A stretch of 64,000 nt of DNA from Galeruca laticollis (lineage: Eukaryota; Arthropoda; Insecta; Coleoptera; Chrysomelidae), in contig OY998176.1 in NCBI GenBank assembly GCA_963921935.1, forward strand, positions 86,406,960 through 86,470,959, read 5' to 3'. Shown in pieces: positions 44,747 to 55,821 of the stretch. A program made the position numbers and the translations under genes. The notes below the pieces were generated by a model. The model was not told the origin of the DNA. It did not search any database and worked only from the letters and a program-made list of their open reading frames with translations. Position 1 is the first letter of the stretch, and each line of letters starts with the position of its first letter.

Positions 44747-46992
44747 GGGTGTCCAGAAACTCTCCTGCCAAACGGAAACTACAGTTACTAGAGGTGATTT
44801 TAAGTCGATTTAGCTCAAATTATCTTAATCCGGAAATGCTTCCTAAGTGAGCCACAGCCCTTTGAAGAAGACGTCCTCATATGAGTTTTCCTCAAATTAC
44901 TCAAAAATACCGTTAATGAAAATATTCAAACTTGGTATAATCAATAAATAGTTACAAACCAATCGTTATCTGTAAATAAATTTTTTCCAGATCCATCACA
45001 AGCGTGTCAGTTGGGAGGACCAACAGGTATTTTTATTAAAAAAAAATTATTTTCATGTTTTTCATGTATCCGACTCCGAATTTGGAAAATTCAAGATAAT
45101 TTTCATAAAAAATGTTCTCTTCTTTCAAATCGATATCATTAAACCATTTTCGAGAAAAATAAATTTAAACTTTTCATGTTTCTTACATAAAATCATGTTG
45201 GATTATAATCTGTAATATCAAGTTGGCTTTGAAAAATCAACAAAATCTGACAATGTGCCAAATTATTTTGATTCTAAACAGTTATTATTGTTATTGTGAG
45301 TGAAAGGTAAAAATTAATAGTTAATTTGTTCAAAATGGTTTATTTTTCGAATGAAGAATATGCAGATATGCATTTAGTTTATGGGGAAGTACAATGTAAC
45401 GCTCGTGCAGCAGAGCGAAGATATGCGGAAAAATTTCCAAACAGAAGGCATCCTGCTCGCGCAACATTTGTAGCCGTACACCAAAGATTAAGAGAAAGTG
45501 GCTCAGTAGTACCTAAAAATACTGAAACTGGTAGATGACCTGATGTAACAATGGAATACGAAGACGATATTTTGATTGAAACCGAAAATAATCCTGAGGT
45601 TAGCACCAGAAGACTCGCTGCTATGTATCCTGGCATTTTCAAGTCTTCCATATAGAATATTATTCATAAAGAAAACCTTCATCCTTTCCATTTTCAAAAA
45701 GTTCATGCCATGGTAGATAGTGATTTCCCTGCCCGCATAGATTTTTCAAACTATGTTGCGGAACAAAAAAAATCAGGATCCTAATTTCTTTTGCAATATT
45801 TTATTTTGCGATGAATCTACGTTTATCAGAGACGGAATTTTAATTTAGATAATGCACATCATTATGCCTACATTGGTGATAATCATCATGCAGCAGTAGA
45901 GAAAAAGTACCAGTAAAGACTTAGTATAAATGTTTGGATAGGTGTAATCGGTGATCAGCTTCGGGGACCCGTAGAGCTGCCTAGCCGTTTAACAGGACAA
46001 GAATAACTTAATTTCCTACAAAATGTTTCACCTGATTTAATAGATGATGTTCCCCTGATGATTCGAAATAATTTATGGTTCATGCACGACAGCTGCCCAG
46101 CTCATTTTAGTAGAGAGGTTCGTCAATATCTCGACAATAACTATTACGATAAATGAATTGTATGATTTTTGTATTTGGGGTTATTTAAAATCATTAGTCT
46201 ATGCCAATAGAAACCTGTAATCAGCTGTGGCAAAGAATTCAAAACGTTTGTAATGAAATTAGAAATAATGCAGGAATTTTTGCAAAAATCAGACGATCTT
46301 TAGAGAAAAGAATAAATTTGTGTATTGAGACAAATGTTCGTCATGTTGAAAAATTAATTCTCTCTTATTTCTGTTGGTAATTATCTATCTATCTTGTTTT
46401 TAATGTTGATTGCTGTTTTATACCCTCGCGAAACAAAATTAATTTAAAATTTCCAAAACAATGTAAGCAACTTAATACTTACGACTTTTGTTACCAGTAT
46501 CTGTACAATTTGTTGATTTTTCAAAGCCAACTTGATATTATAGATTATAATCCAACATGATTTTATGTAAGAAACACAAAAAGTTTAAATTTATTTTTTT
46601 CGAAAACAGTTCATGATATCGATTTGAAAGAAGAGAACACTTTTTATGAAAATTATCTTGAATTTTCCAAAGTCGGATGCATAACAAACTTGAAAATTTT
46701 TTTTTTTTAATAAAAATACCTGTTGGTCCCCCCAACTGACACGCTTGTGGAAAAAATTTATTTACAGCAAATGACTGTTTTGTAACTGTTTATTGATTAT
46801 AACAAGTTTGAATATTTTAAGTAACGGTATTTTTGAGTAATTTGAAGAAAACTCATATGAGGGCGTCTTCTTCAAAGGGCTGTAACTCCCTTAGGAAGCA
46901 TTTTCGGATTAAGGTAGTTTGAGCTAAATCGACTGAAAATCACCTCTAGTAACTGTAGTTTCTGTTTGGCAGGAGAGTTTCTGGACACTTTG
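44747..46992. mobile_element. mariner/Tc1-like element with ~490-bp terminal inverted repeats
   Basis: From GGGTGTCCAGAAACTCTCCT on the left to the complementary end on the right, the two sides match for almost 500 bases, up to GTTGATTTTTCAAAGCCAAC near 45245/46508. TA flanks both ends. Between the TIRs is a plus-strand transposase pseudogene. The element sits inside Tigger D. Confidence 0.9.
45335..46380 (+). pseudogene. mariner-like transposase with DUF4817 N-terminus (broken)
   Basis: The ATG at 45335 starts MVYFSNEEYADMHLVYGEVQ and continues CNARAAERRYAEKFPNRRHP, a DUF4817-type helix-turn-helix common in insect mariner-like proteins. A stop follows ETGR. Then come NPEVSTRRLAAMYPGIFKSS, HPFHFQKVHAMVDSDFPARI and FILR.IYVYQRR, where the CDEST block (first Asp) is frame-shifted. 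SINVWIGVIGDQLRGPVELP and LMIRNNLWFMHDSCPAHFSR (second Asp) are well kept. The block that should hold the third residue (PPRSPDLNPLD-type) is deleted between NNYYDK and FCIWGYLKSLVYA near 46150. With that deletion the copy cannot be catalytic. Confidence 0.9.
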
Positions 46993-48745
46993 TATACTAT
47001 TTATACATTGGTTCTCATTGTGAATTTGTTCATGGCAGAGCTTCCAAAATAAGTACATGGTATCATCTAAATGTTCGATAGAAGAATATTTACTTTTGTA
47101 TTCGGACATCTTCTCATCCTCTAGAAATTGTTGTACAGTGGAGCAAAATTTTTCGCTTTTGGATACTTATTAGGAACAAGATCTGCTTTTTCGAGAAATA
47201 TGTATTATCGTCGGGTAGATGCATTTAGAATAATCAACAGCATACACACACGCCCTAAATCCGTTCTTAATTGTTTCAATTTTGTTAGTATCCGTAAAAG
47301 CGTCTTTAAATGCCAGACAAAAATTATAGCGTGTAATAGCATTCCAGATTTTTGCTTAATCAAACGACAAGTCTTTTTTCACTCAGATTTTAGTGGGCGA
47401 AAAATACTGACATCGCAGCGCTGAATTATATGGGTCGCGTCCGGCAGGAGACAGTACAATATAATCTGTTTCTCAATGCAAAATTGGTATAAATCTATAT
47501 TATAATGGGATTTATGACCATCTATAAATAGGATAATTGAAACTGCGACATTTTGTTTTACCAGCCATGGATAGAATACATTAGCGATGTATTTAAAAAA
47601 CGTAGCCCCAGTCATCCACACGCTGTCTGATCGTTCAATCGCCCATCCTTAGGTATACTAAACATAAGTTCATTCAGGATTCTTTTGTATGGAAATACCA
47701 CCATAGGTGGACCTACGCCTCTAGCCGAATAATTACATAAGACTGTAATGGATTCCTTTACAGGATCACTGGAAATTTCGTGGAGATGTTAAAAATTTTT
47801 GGGACGTAAGACTATTCCTGGTTTCATACTGGCTCGCATTCCAGTTTCATCTGAGAACCATTCTCTAAGAGATTGTTTAGAGACCGTTGCACGAGCCTTA
47901 GAAATAATTACTGTGTTCTTATGAATTAATGGATGTTGTTTTAAAAATAAATGCAACCATTTGTCACCAGGCCTACCGTTGGTAAAAGGACTTGGACGAG
48001 CAAGATGTTTTAAAAAAATTTTAACTGCATTTTTAACTTCCTCAGAGTGCATGGGAAATCCATGCTTCGCCATTGGCACAATTCAGTTTTCTATACATTC
48101 TTCTTTCAAAGTATATAACACATGTTGTGGGTCCATTTAATATTAGGTACTTTATTGTGTAAAATTGACTGTTTCGACTCCGTGGAAGCTACTTATATTC
48201 CTTTATTGTGTATTTTATTGTGAAGCATAGATTTAGGGATGTTAAATACTACAGGCGCTTAAAGTAACGATAGATCCCCATTATTAATTCTAAGACTTGA
48301 GCAATAGACACCTCAGAGTATTTAAATTTGGAGTAAGGTTTTTTGGGATGGTTGTCATTATCACTCGTTGCCATCACCGGATCTAGAACAAAAAGTAATA
48401 CCTATGTTGGTTTGTACATGTTTAAAAAGTAGAAGATACCCGTAAAAATCAACCACTTAATATCATCCTTTGAATGAACACCCATTTAATGAACGAGTTA
48501 AATGTGGAATTTCATTTACTGGGGGGATCTACCAATAAATGAGCAACAAGAAAAAACCACGCTCATTTACTGGTTCCGTCCTACATAGGAACATTTTCTT
48601 CGAATCATTGGAAAGTTTTTATTGTAGGTAATATTCAAGAGAGACTATTTTTACCCACGTTTGTAAAAACGCGGGATAATCCAGTAAATGAACATGGTGT
48701 TTATTCACTAGATTTTACGTTACATGCTATGCCAATACATGAACC

Positions 48746-49824
48746 CTCAAAAATTTAATTAACTAATATACATCTCTAAAGGATTGATAAAGGAAGAAAT
48801 GAACTAAATATTGGTTAAAAAGTCTATGTTTGTGAAGCAATTTAACTATTTTGTGGCATATTTTAGAAGGAATGTTTTGTTATTTACCTTAACTTATCTA
48901 ACTAAAATACCAGACATACACCATACATTTGATGGCTGACCACAGCATACTAAAGTTTGTTACTTGTTCACCAATAAATAAACTTACTAGTGCGCAAGTG
49001 CAAATATTTTCAAAACAAACATTTGACCGAATACTGAAGGAAAGAACAATTACCTTCCTGGCTCTATATTCCTCAAACACGTGACAGTGGACATACTATC
49101 TCTTTTGGTTTACGTCCAAAAGGAGAAATTCACAAGTTGCTGACCGTTTTCCGTGTCATTGGACCTCATCAGTACAAGGTATATTAATCACTCATTCATA
49201 CGAACCGTGACAAGTCCTGTTCTGTTCATATTAAAGACTATTCGTCGCGGCATACAGAGGAGAAAGTTGTTTTTATTTCGGAAAATAAAGGTTGGAACTA
49301 GTAACATCTATACATAAACCTCATCTTCAGTCTGGTTTAAACATGTCGAGAAGACTTTTTTCACTACTATTATTTTGTTTTTATCATCGACGTAAGAAAA
49401 AAACGTTGAGATAATTTTTTTCACATACTAGTAACATCGGTTATTGAATTTCACTGTTTCTTAGTGTAGTTTGTAATAATGTTGCATGGAAACGATCCAT
49501 ATCGTACGGTATACTTTTGTACAAAACTTAAAGCAATAAAAGGTAACGTGTTCTGATGTTTAAAACCCTGCCCACCGATTAAATTTGATGGGTCAATGTC
49601 CATAAATGGCGATTGGTCTACGACGGAACGAATGCTGAACACCCAAAGCTTTCTTTCGTGATTTGAAATAATTAAAACCGTTTTGGATATGGAAGTAAAA
49701 AGGGTGTAATGATGTTGTGGCTTTTTGAACTGTAATTTTAGTTACACCGAGAAACATATTCAAGTATAAATGGTATATTAGTTACTGTCAAGGTTTACCA
49801 ATATGATTTAATAAATGTAGGCTA
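48746..49824. other. no gene seen
   Basis: No recognised gene. Short frames occur but without motifs, and the sequence is AT-rich throughout. Confidence 0.35.
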
Positions 49825-50040
49825 CAGTGGTGTAACTACGGAGGGATGAGGGCGATAGAACCCCCCGAGAACCCTAAAAATGAAAAAATCTCAAACATAA
49901 TCACAGCAACCTAGTTTGATTGACATGTACTAAAAGCTAGGAACTATAAGCTATAATTTTATAAGAAAAACAAAGCTAAAATGCGGTAGCTCATAAACCT
50001 AACACCCCCCCCTCCCAACTTCATCCTAGTTACGCCACTG
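49825..50040. mobile_element. 216-bp hAT-type MITE
   Basis: The left end CAGTGGTGTAACTA and the reverse complement of the right end CAGTGGCGTAACTA differ at one base; CAGTGG is the usual hAT tip. Inside are a run of C (CACCCCCCCC) and AT-rich filler. No clear 8-bp duplication was found. Confidence 0.65.
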
Positions 50041-50101
50041 CTGTTCAAGATTAGTAAATTTTGATTTTGGGTTTTGATCATTTATTCCAATTACTTATAT
50101 G

Positions 50102-51003
50102 TAAGGCTTGGAAAATATGCACTAAAAAATACCAAAATATGCATGCAAATATGCTCTAAAAATAGGTCAAAATATGCAGTTAAATATGCACTTGTGCTCT
50201 TAAATATGCACTTTTCTCCTTTATATAGATATTACCTAAACATCATTTTTAAGGTAAACAAAAAACAGAGTGAAAAAACACTATACTTATTTATTTATAT
50301 TATTAAACTTCAATAATATAATTGTTAAGCTTACCGTTTTAGCGCAAATTGTGCAGAAAACGGATGTTGAATCCACTATCTTTAAATCCTTTCTATTGTT
50401 GATCCACTTTTTTAGCAGAATATTTTTTTCGGTTGGTTGTTTTGGCATTTTGGCAACTTTGATAAAACTTTAAACTCCACAATTCACAAAATTATTCTCT
50501 TGTTGACAGAAGGACTACCAAATCAATTTTAACTAATGTTTTCTAAAGACAAGCAAAGGAAAAGAAATCCCTTCCCCAAAAGCATATTTAATAGTTTGAA
50601 AACTGGTAGCGGGAATGAATGAAGAATATCATTTACGAGGTAGCAAGGTTATTTTATTACGACCCATGGTTTTTACAACCACCGAAATATTTAAGCCGGA
50701 CGTGAAGAATTAGTATTTGAAAGAAATGTAAAAATAATCCCATTTTATGAGACCATCTGTCGTTTAACACAAGAACGGCAGTAAAATAGTAATTAGTGGG
50801 TCCTAATCCCGATACAAAGATGAATTGCGGCTACCTGACAAGCCGTCGCACTGTGCCTTGTTCTAAAAATGCACTAAAAAATTAAATTTTTGCAAAAATA
50901 CGGTAAAATATGCATTATTTTATTTTGCATATGCATTATTCAAAAAATGGCGAAATATGCACATATGCACTTAACATGCATTTTGCATATTTTCCAAGCT
51001 TTA
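50102..51003. mobile_element. 902-bp hAT element with 8-bp target duplication
   Basis: The ends TAARGCTTGGAAAATATGCA are inverted copies. CTTATATG stands directly outside both ends (50094-50101 and 51004-51011), a perfect 8-bp target duplication typical of hAT. The subterminal zones are rich in AATATGCA. The interior retains one transposase exon. Confidence 0.9.
50335..50448 (-). pseudogene. hAT transposase first exon (38 codons)
   Basis: The ATG at 50448 starts MPKQPTEKNILLKKWINNRK and runs to SVFCTICAKT, ending at a donor GTAAGC in phase 0. This is the N-terminus of an hAT/CGBP1-like protein, in which two cysteines (CxxC) open a BED-like zinc finger. The exons with the Cys/His partner and the catalytic domain are missing. 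The element is therefore non-autonomous, made by internal deletion. Confidence 0.7.
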
Positions 51004-51277
51004 CTTATATGTATTGTATTTCACTTATTACAATGTAAATAATATTGTGGGGACAATTCTACATGTGAACGTAGCTTAACAAATATATTACATTACTTGT
51101 GTTGGTACCATTGTATGACATGAAAGTATTAACTTCTATGTTTTTGGCAGCGTTACTTTGTATACGTGCTATTATTTGTTACACATTTTCTACAAAATAT
51201 AATTTTCCCACGACCACATAGGAAAGTAACACATATCGCAATCTCTACTCGCATGGAAACTGACCCTTATTCTCACG

Positions 51278-51327
51278 CGTGCGGAAAGGTACATTCCGCC
51301 CTGGGGCGGAAAGTAACTTTCCGCACG
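51278..51327. repeat. GC-rich perfect-arm-length hairpin (23-bp arms, 4-base loop)
   Basis: The arm CGTGCGGAAAGGTACATTCC+GCC and its partner GGCGGAAAGTAACTTTCCGC+ACG pair at 20 of 23 positions around CTGG. This is unusual in such AT-rich surroundings. Part of the motif (CACTTTCCGCACTCG) recurs near 51726. Confidence 0.75.
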
Positions 51328-51544
51328 TCTGTCAATAAGCCGTCAAACCTGTGAATCCTGTAAGATTTTCAGATGTATTTATTAATTGCTCTTGCTTATT
51401 GATATTATTTACATAGAAACTGGACTAAAAACTAATTATTTATAAAAAATAAAGGAAAGAAAAAAACTTGTTGACACTCCTCAAACTGTACTAATTCAAA
51501 TTTGATTTATCGTTATCAGAGATATATGTACTTACATTAATCTC

Positions 51545-51720
51545 TTCTTCTTTCTCAGCCACTTCTTATCCACTCCTGGACGTAAGCCTCTTTCATATTT
51601 CTCCATGCTGTCCTGTCCTGTGCTTGTTGAAACCATCTGTTTCCGGCCTGTCTTTTGATATCATCAAGCCATCTTCTCTGTGGTCTTCCTGTGCTTCGTG
51701 GGGTTGTCGCACTCGGCTTA
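51545..51720 (-). pseudogene. RTE-like LINE, C-terminal fragment
   Basis: The minus strand reads GRPQRRWLDDIKRQAGNRWF, then QQAQDRTAWRNMKEAYVQEW and a stop. The GRPxxRWxDDI...W...AQDRxxWRxxxEAYxQQW pattern is the C-terminus of RTE/BovB-type LINE proteins. Only this last part remains. Confidence 0.75.
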
Positions 51721-51729
51721 CGCCGTCAC

Positions 51730-52796
51730 TTTCCGCACTCGTAATGTAATATACTATTAGATATCTACACAGTTTCCCGAGGAACGTATATTTTATACTG
51801 TTACGCAGGCTTCTCAATAATGTTATTATTTCTTGTATTTCCTCCTCTAGCTTCCCATCATTAATCCCAAATATTTAAACTCTGAACTTTGACTTACCCC
51901 ATATTTTCTTCTTCTGTTATAAGTATTGCATGCTCTTCTCGTTTATTCCCAAGTATGATGGTTTATTTATTTTTGTTCATTCTTATATTAATTGTAATTA
52001 ACTCATGGAAATATTCTTTCTTAAATAACTAATCCAAGCAGACATCTTTTCAGAAAACTTCAGGACTTTTGCAGATTTATCACTCAATATTCTTCTTAGT
52101 ATTCAAATTATATTCTAGCAATCTAAAGTTATTGATAATATGATTAAATTAATTAGTCTTTAATGTATTTAAAAGAACCTTAATATATATTCCTGATAAA
52201 TTCTCGTTTGGACCTGGTGCTGCCATCTGTACATCAACTACAGAATCTTTTAGCTGTTCTATATAGATCCCGTCAGTTGTATTATTGAAAATTCATTTGC
52301 CAAAAAGATAAAATAATGTAAACCAATTTTAAATTTTTGTTTTATCATTTTTAACGAATTAAAAAAATTGCAACAGCTGAATATTAATACATAATAATAA
52401 TATCAAGAGCAAATTCAATATATTAATATCAGTTCTTCTGGGGTAATATTCGTAGGACATTTTAATGTTTAAGCCACCTATGAACAAATGTATTTACTAT
52501 TTTGTTATATATTTCATTAATTATTACTAAAAAATAATTTATATAATGAATTGACAAATATAACACTCGTTAAAACACCTTTAGTTTCTATTCTATTTAT
52601 TCCCTACACGCCTACACCACAGAATAGTAACCCGTAATTTTCAAACATTGTCAGTTTCCCCATTCAATCTTTGCCCCATTCCAAGAGCTATCCGTCACAA
52701 TGACAATGTCAAATCAAACGTCTATGACGTGTAGTTGTATCTAAAATATGGTTAATTATTTATTATTAAAATTGAATTTGAATAAAATATATTAAA
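51730..52796. other. no gene seen; upstream region of the host-gene exons
   Basis: AT-rich, no TE recognised. The last ~200 bases before 52797 are the likely promoter/5' UTR of the gene that follows. TGACAATGTC and CTATGACGTG near 52700 are possible regulatory words, though nothing decisive. Confidence 0.35.
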
Positions 52797-53034
52797 ATGA
52801 ACTATAACGCAAATACTGGTGGTAGACCATGTAAGTACACAACATATTTAGAAAAATACCGTACCAATTGATAAACTAACCTCAAAATTTCACTTTCAGC
52901 CCTTGGTAGGAAATTAAAGAGGGTACCCGATGTAAATTCAATGGGATATACCCCGTATAATCAACCAGCTCCCATTCCCCAACAGCCGAATATGTATCCA
53001 ACTATAGATCCCGGTATGAATAACTTTCAACAGG
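52797..53034 (+). CDS. host gene, first two coding exons (possibly YIF1-like), continues beyond
   Basis: Exon 1 (52797-52830) encodes MNYNANTGGRP plus one base and ends at a strong donor, GTAAGT. A 69-bp intron ends in CACTTTCAG. Exon 2 (52900-53034) continues the same frame with LGRKLKRVPDVNSMGYTPYN and a Pro/Gln-rich stretch through MYPTIDPGMNNFQQ, then another perfect GTAAGT donor. Both introns are phase 1, and there is no stop or frameshift. This distinguishes it from every TE frame here. The short, proline/glutamine-rich, Tyr-rich N-terminus recalls YIF1-family Golgi/ER membrane proteins, but the diagnostic transmembrane region is not in the window, so that name is tentative. The next intron is at least several kb and filled with TEs. 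Confidence 0.6.
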
Positions 53035-53091
53035 GTAAGTACAAAATTTAACTCATCTAAATAAATAGGGTAGATAAACCACAGTAGGCGC

Positions 53092-53160
53092 TCGCTTATC
53101 GGACATATCTTTGCCCATTAAATTGTCCGATTACTGGAAGTGTCCCGATTATTGGAAGTA
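53092..53160 (+). repeat. candidate Tigger terminal repeat
   Basis: CAGTAGGCGCTCGCTTATCG, then AAATTGTCCGATTACTGG and CCCGATTATTGG, resemble Tigger TIRs, which typically start CAGT..(C)TCG.TTATC(C)GA with inner repeats. It could be the left end of the Tigger whose transposase pieces lie at 61405-62240, but the right end was not found. Confidence 0.45.
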
Positions 53161-53672
53161 TACCAAAATATTAGAGACTGGCATTTAAAAACCCACAACT
53201 TTGATTAGGCTATAGAGGAGGGTTGCCACCTGTCCTTTTTTCAAACAAATTGTCTTTGTGACTGTTTTGCCCTAAAATGAAGGGTGTCAGGTGAAAACCA
53301 GGACTGTCTACACCACCAAGTTTATTTTGTTAAAAGGCAATAAAATATGTTTGTTAAAGAAACATCTTATATTACTGAAGAGTCAATAAACAATGAAAAA
53401 TGAACTAAAAATGGAACTTCTTTCAAAAAAAGCTGTATTATATGGAGTAACCACTGCTTTGTTTGGGTGAAAATTGGGACAGTCCATTATATGTGTCTGT
53501 AATAGGGAAAACAATCTTGGATTTACCTATTTATTTTTTGCTGTTTCTTTTTTACCAAGTATGTAGAATTTTCCAATGGATTTATTTCTTGGATAAATAC
53601 TGGGACTGTCTGTAACAATTTAAAAGCAATCTAAGAATGTATTTATACTTTTTTCACTGTTTTTTTTCTTAC

Positions 53673-55462
53673 CTAAAAATGCAAAGTTCTTTTGGTAGTA
53701 AGCTTCTTGGATGTACATTTTCTTAGTTTCTTTCTTGGACCAATTTCGTCTTGATTGCTAGAGAGACCTGCACAATCAACAGATTTTCTTGTACGTTTAC
53801 GACTTGATTTCTCTGCATCTGGAAGAGGGGTACAAAGCTGTTCATCCTGTTTATGAGATGGGCCACAATCAACATCAACAGATTCTGATATTTTTATTAG
53901 GCTTCGACATGGGTTTTTCATCATCTGAAATATTAGTACGTTTGTCAGCATGTTCTTGAGAGGAACCTGCTTGATCAACAGCTTCTCTTATTTGTTTTCG
54001 ACTTGATTTTTCAGAATGTGGAAGACTGGCATGAAGTTGTTTCACTTTATCACACGGGCAACATTTCAATAACGACATGAGGTCTTTGTGTTTTTTTTTG
54101 GTATCAGTTGAAAATAAGATTGGGAAGGCAATTGAAATTCAAAACCTCTGCTACCTGAGTTGATTTTGGGTATATTTTTATTACACTGTTCTACAGAGAG
54201 AAGGGGAGATTCTAACATTGCTTCATTGTAGGAATCGCGATGTGATTTTGTGCATAGGGAATGGGCACTTATTTACATATTTTGTGGAGACTACTACTGA
54301 AGCTATAGTAAATGCTATTGTTTCACTCTAGATATTGAAATAGTTTGTTCCCAATATTTGGAAGGTTCCATTCTCTATTTTGTATTAATTAGTCCTATCT
54401 TCATGTGGCATTCCAAGTAGGACTGCCCACAAACTGGATATTTCAAGTGTATAGAGTCAAAACGTCTTCCTAACATTTACCATGTAATGAGTAAAATAAA
54501 CCAAGGTGAAGTTCTTATTTTGTCCCCCTGCAGCATCACAAAAAATATGCAAATTTTTCACTTCGCTGTGCAAAAATTCATATAAAAATCGAAAAGAAAA
54601 GAACACACTTCATTGGCTCCTTTTTTTGCTATGTATTCAGGATACTTATAAAAATATGATTGGGAGTTGGAACAGTCGTGAATATTAAAGGAGAACATGA
54701 AGAGTAGACGTTTGTATTACACATCATTGGTAAATATGTTCGGAAGTGAAATGTTTTTTTGATAGTCCATTGATATGGCTTAAAATTTTATGTCTCTTCC
54801 AGCTCTATTGCGGGCAGCTCTTTTTCTGCATTGAGCTTTGTAACTCCTGCACCACTTGTAGTGCCTTACTCAGCAGCATTAGTTTTAACCAAAATATGTT
54901 TCTATAGGACTGATAACATGCTTTTTGATTTGGGTAAAGATCTTTTAACATCCTGTACATATTTTGTAATGACTTTATTTTGTCTTGAACGATTCAATAT
55001 GTGATTTAATACATAGTAAATTATCACTTTTAATTTTTTTGTAATTTTTTCTTCGACGTTTATCTTTTGTAGGCACTCCACACTTTTTTAAAGAACCCTG
55101 TAGGTACTCAAGTTTACTTTTGGAAATTCCATGCAGTGCCTTGAAAAATGTATTTTCTGTTTTAATTCTTACCAGATATTTATACCTACTATCATGATAC
55201 TTCACCACATTTTCTGGTGCCTTTGACCTTTTACGTTTTATTGTAATGACTGACAGAGAGCACAAATAGGAATTTTGGTCATTGTTTGACTCCAGATAAT
55301 TAAAATAATTAAGAATAGCTTGTCTATCACTTGCATTCACTTTTCCATACACTTGAGCCTTTTACATTCACAAAACTTTCCTAATTCAGTGATATTAAAC
55401 ATAACATTTTAGCAAATTCATACATGCTGACCAGTTTTTTACTTTTAAAATTATCAGCCATT
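53673..55462 (-). pseudogene. DUF7869-type transposon-like protein (broken), copy 2
   Basis: The minus strand starts near 55462 (MADNFKSKKLVSMYEFAKML) and reads VNASDRQAILNYFNYLESNN, ITIKRKRSKAPENVVKYHDS, ALHGISKSKLEYLQGSLKKC and KSDNLLCIKSHIESFKTK. Lower down are MYRMLKDLYPNQKACYQSYR (about 54960-54900) and the family signature as LHIFCDAAGGQNKNF (about 54560), then KKHKDLMSLLKCCPCDKVKQ (about 54080) and a Ser/Lys-rich stretch to 53673. Stops and slips separate these pieces. It is related in layout to 19.9-21.8 kb but clearly a different subfamily. The GGACTGTC/GACAGTCC words near 53303, 53482 and 53604 may be its end motifs. Confidence 0.6.
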
Positions 55463-55821
55463 TTCGTAAACAACAAACACACAACATGCATTACCAAACA
55501 TTCCACGTGCACTACTTAGAAATTAAATTTCTGTAGTTGTAATCTAATAAAATATGTACTGACTAAACATTCCCGGTTTATTACGTTTTTGGTTGGAAAA
55601 TCCCAGTTATCTCCGTAAATAGCGTGTTTAAATAACGTTGTAGAACGTGGCACTCCTCGTTTTCTTCTGATATGTTTAATGCATGGGTAAATGCATAACT
55701 TTTGCAAACCGATGACAGATCTAACTGATTTTAGGTAGATTAGATTTTAACGGGGTTACAGTGCACTGAAACCAAAGGTTTATTGTGCTCCTCCCCCTTA
55801 TCAGAGCTGTTCTCGCTACTA

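Larger units (their letters stand above)
42840..48374 (-). pseudogene. pogo/Tigger DDE transposase D (interrupted and broken)
   Basis: The minus-strand ATG at 48374 starts MATSDNDNHPKKPYSKFKYS and an HTH. Pieces then read MPMAKHGFPMHSEEVKNAVK and RPGDKWLHLFLKQHPLI (48079-47789), CNYSARGVGPPMVVFPYKRI (about 47740), VSIILFIDGHKSHYNIDLYQ (second Asp block) and LLPDATHIIQRCDVSIFRPL (third Asp; IQRCD for LQPLD). Next are ETIKNGFRACVYAVDYSKC (about 47270-47215) and KYPKAKNF. After the mariner, the 3' part is poorly preserved. The frame at 43681-43478 and a tail reading ESGQTQPTKYGMYTKEKVLR near 42960 continue in the same orientation. Deletions, stops and the mariner make it non-functional. Confidence 0.75.
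42750..48745. mobile_element. Tigger/pogo element D, split by a mariner with long TIRs (limits approximate)
   Basis: The word CAGTAAATGAA or close variants (CTAGTAAATGAAC, CATTTACTGG, CCAGTAAATGAAC) occurs near 42758, 42798, 48513, 48573 and 48685, at both borders in both orientations. The minus-strand transposase lies between them. The mariner at 44747-46992 is inserted in its 3' part. Exact tips and TA duplication were not resolved. Confidence 0.6.
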
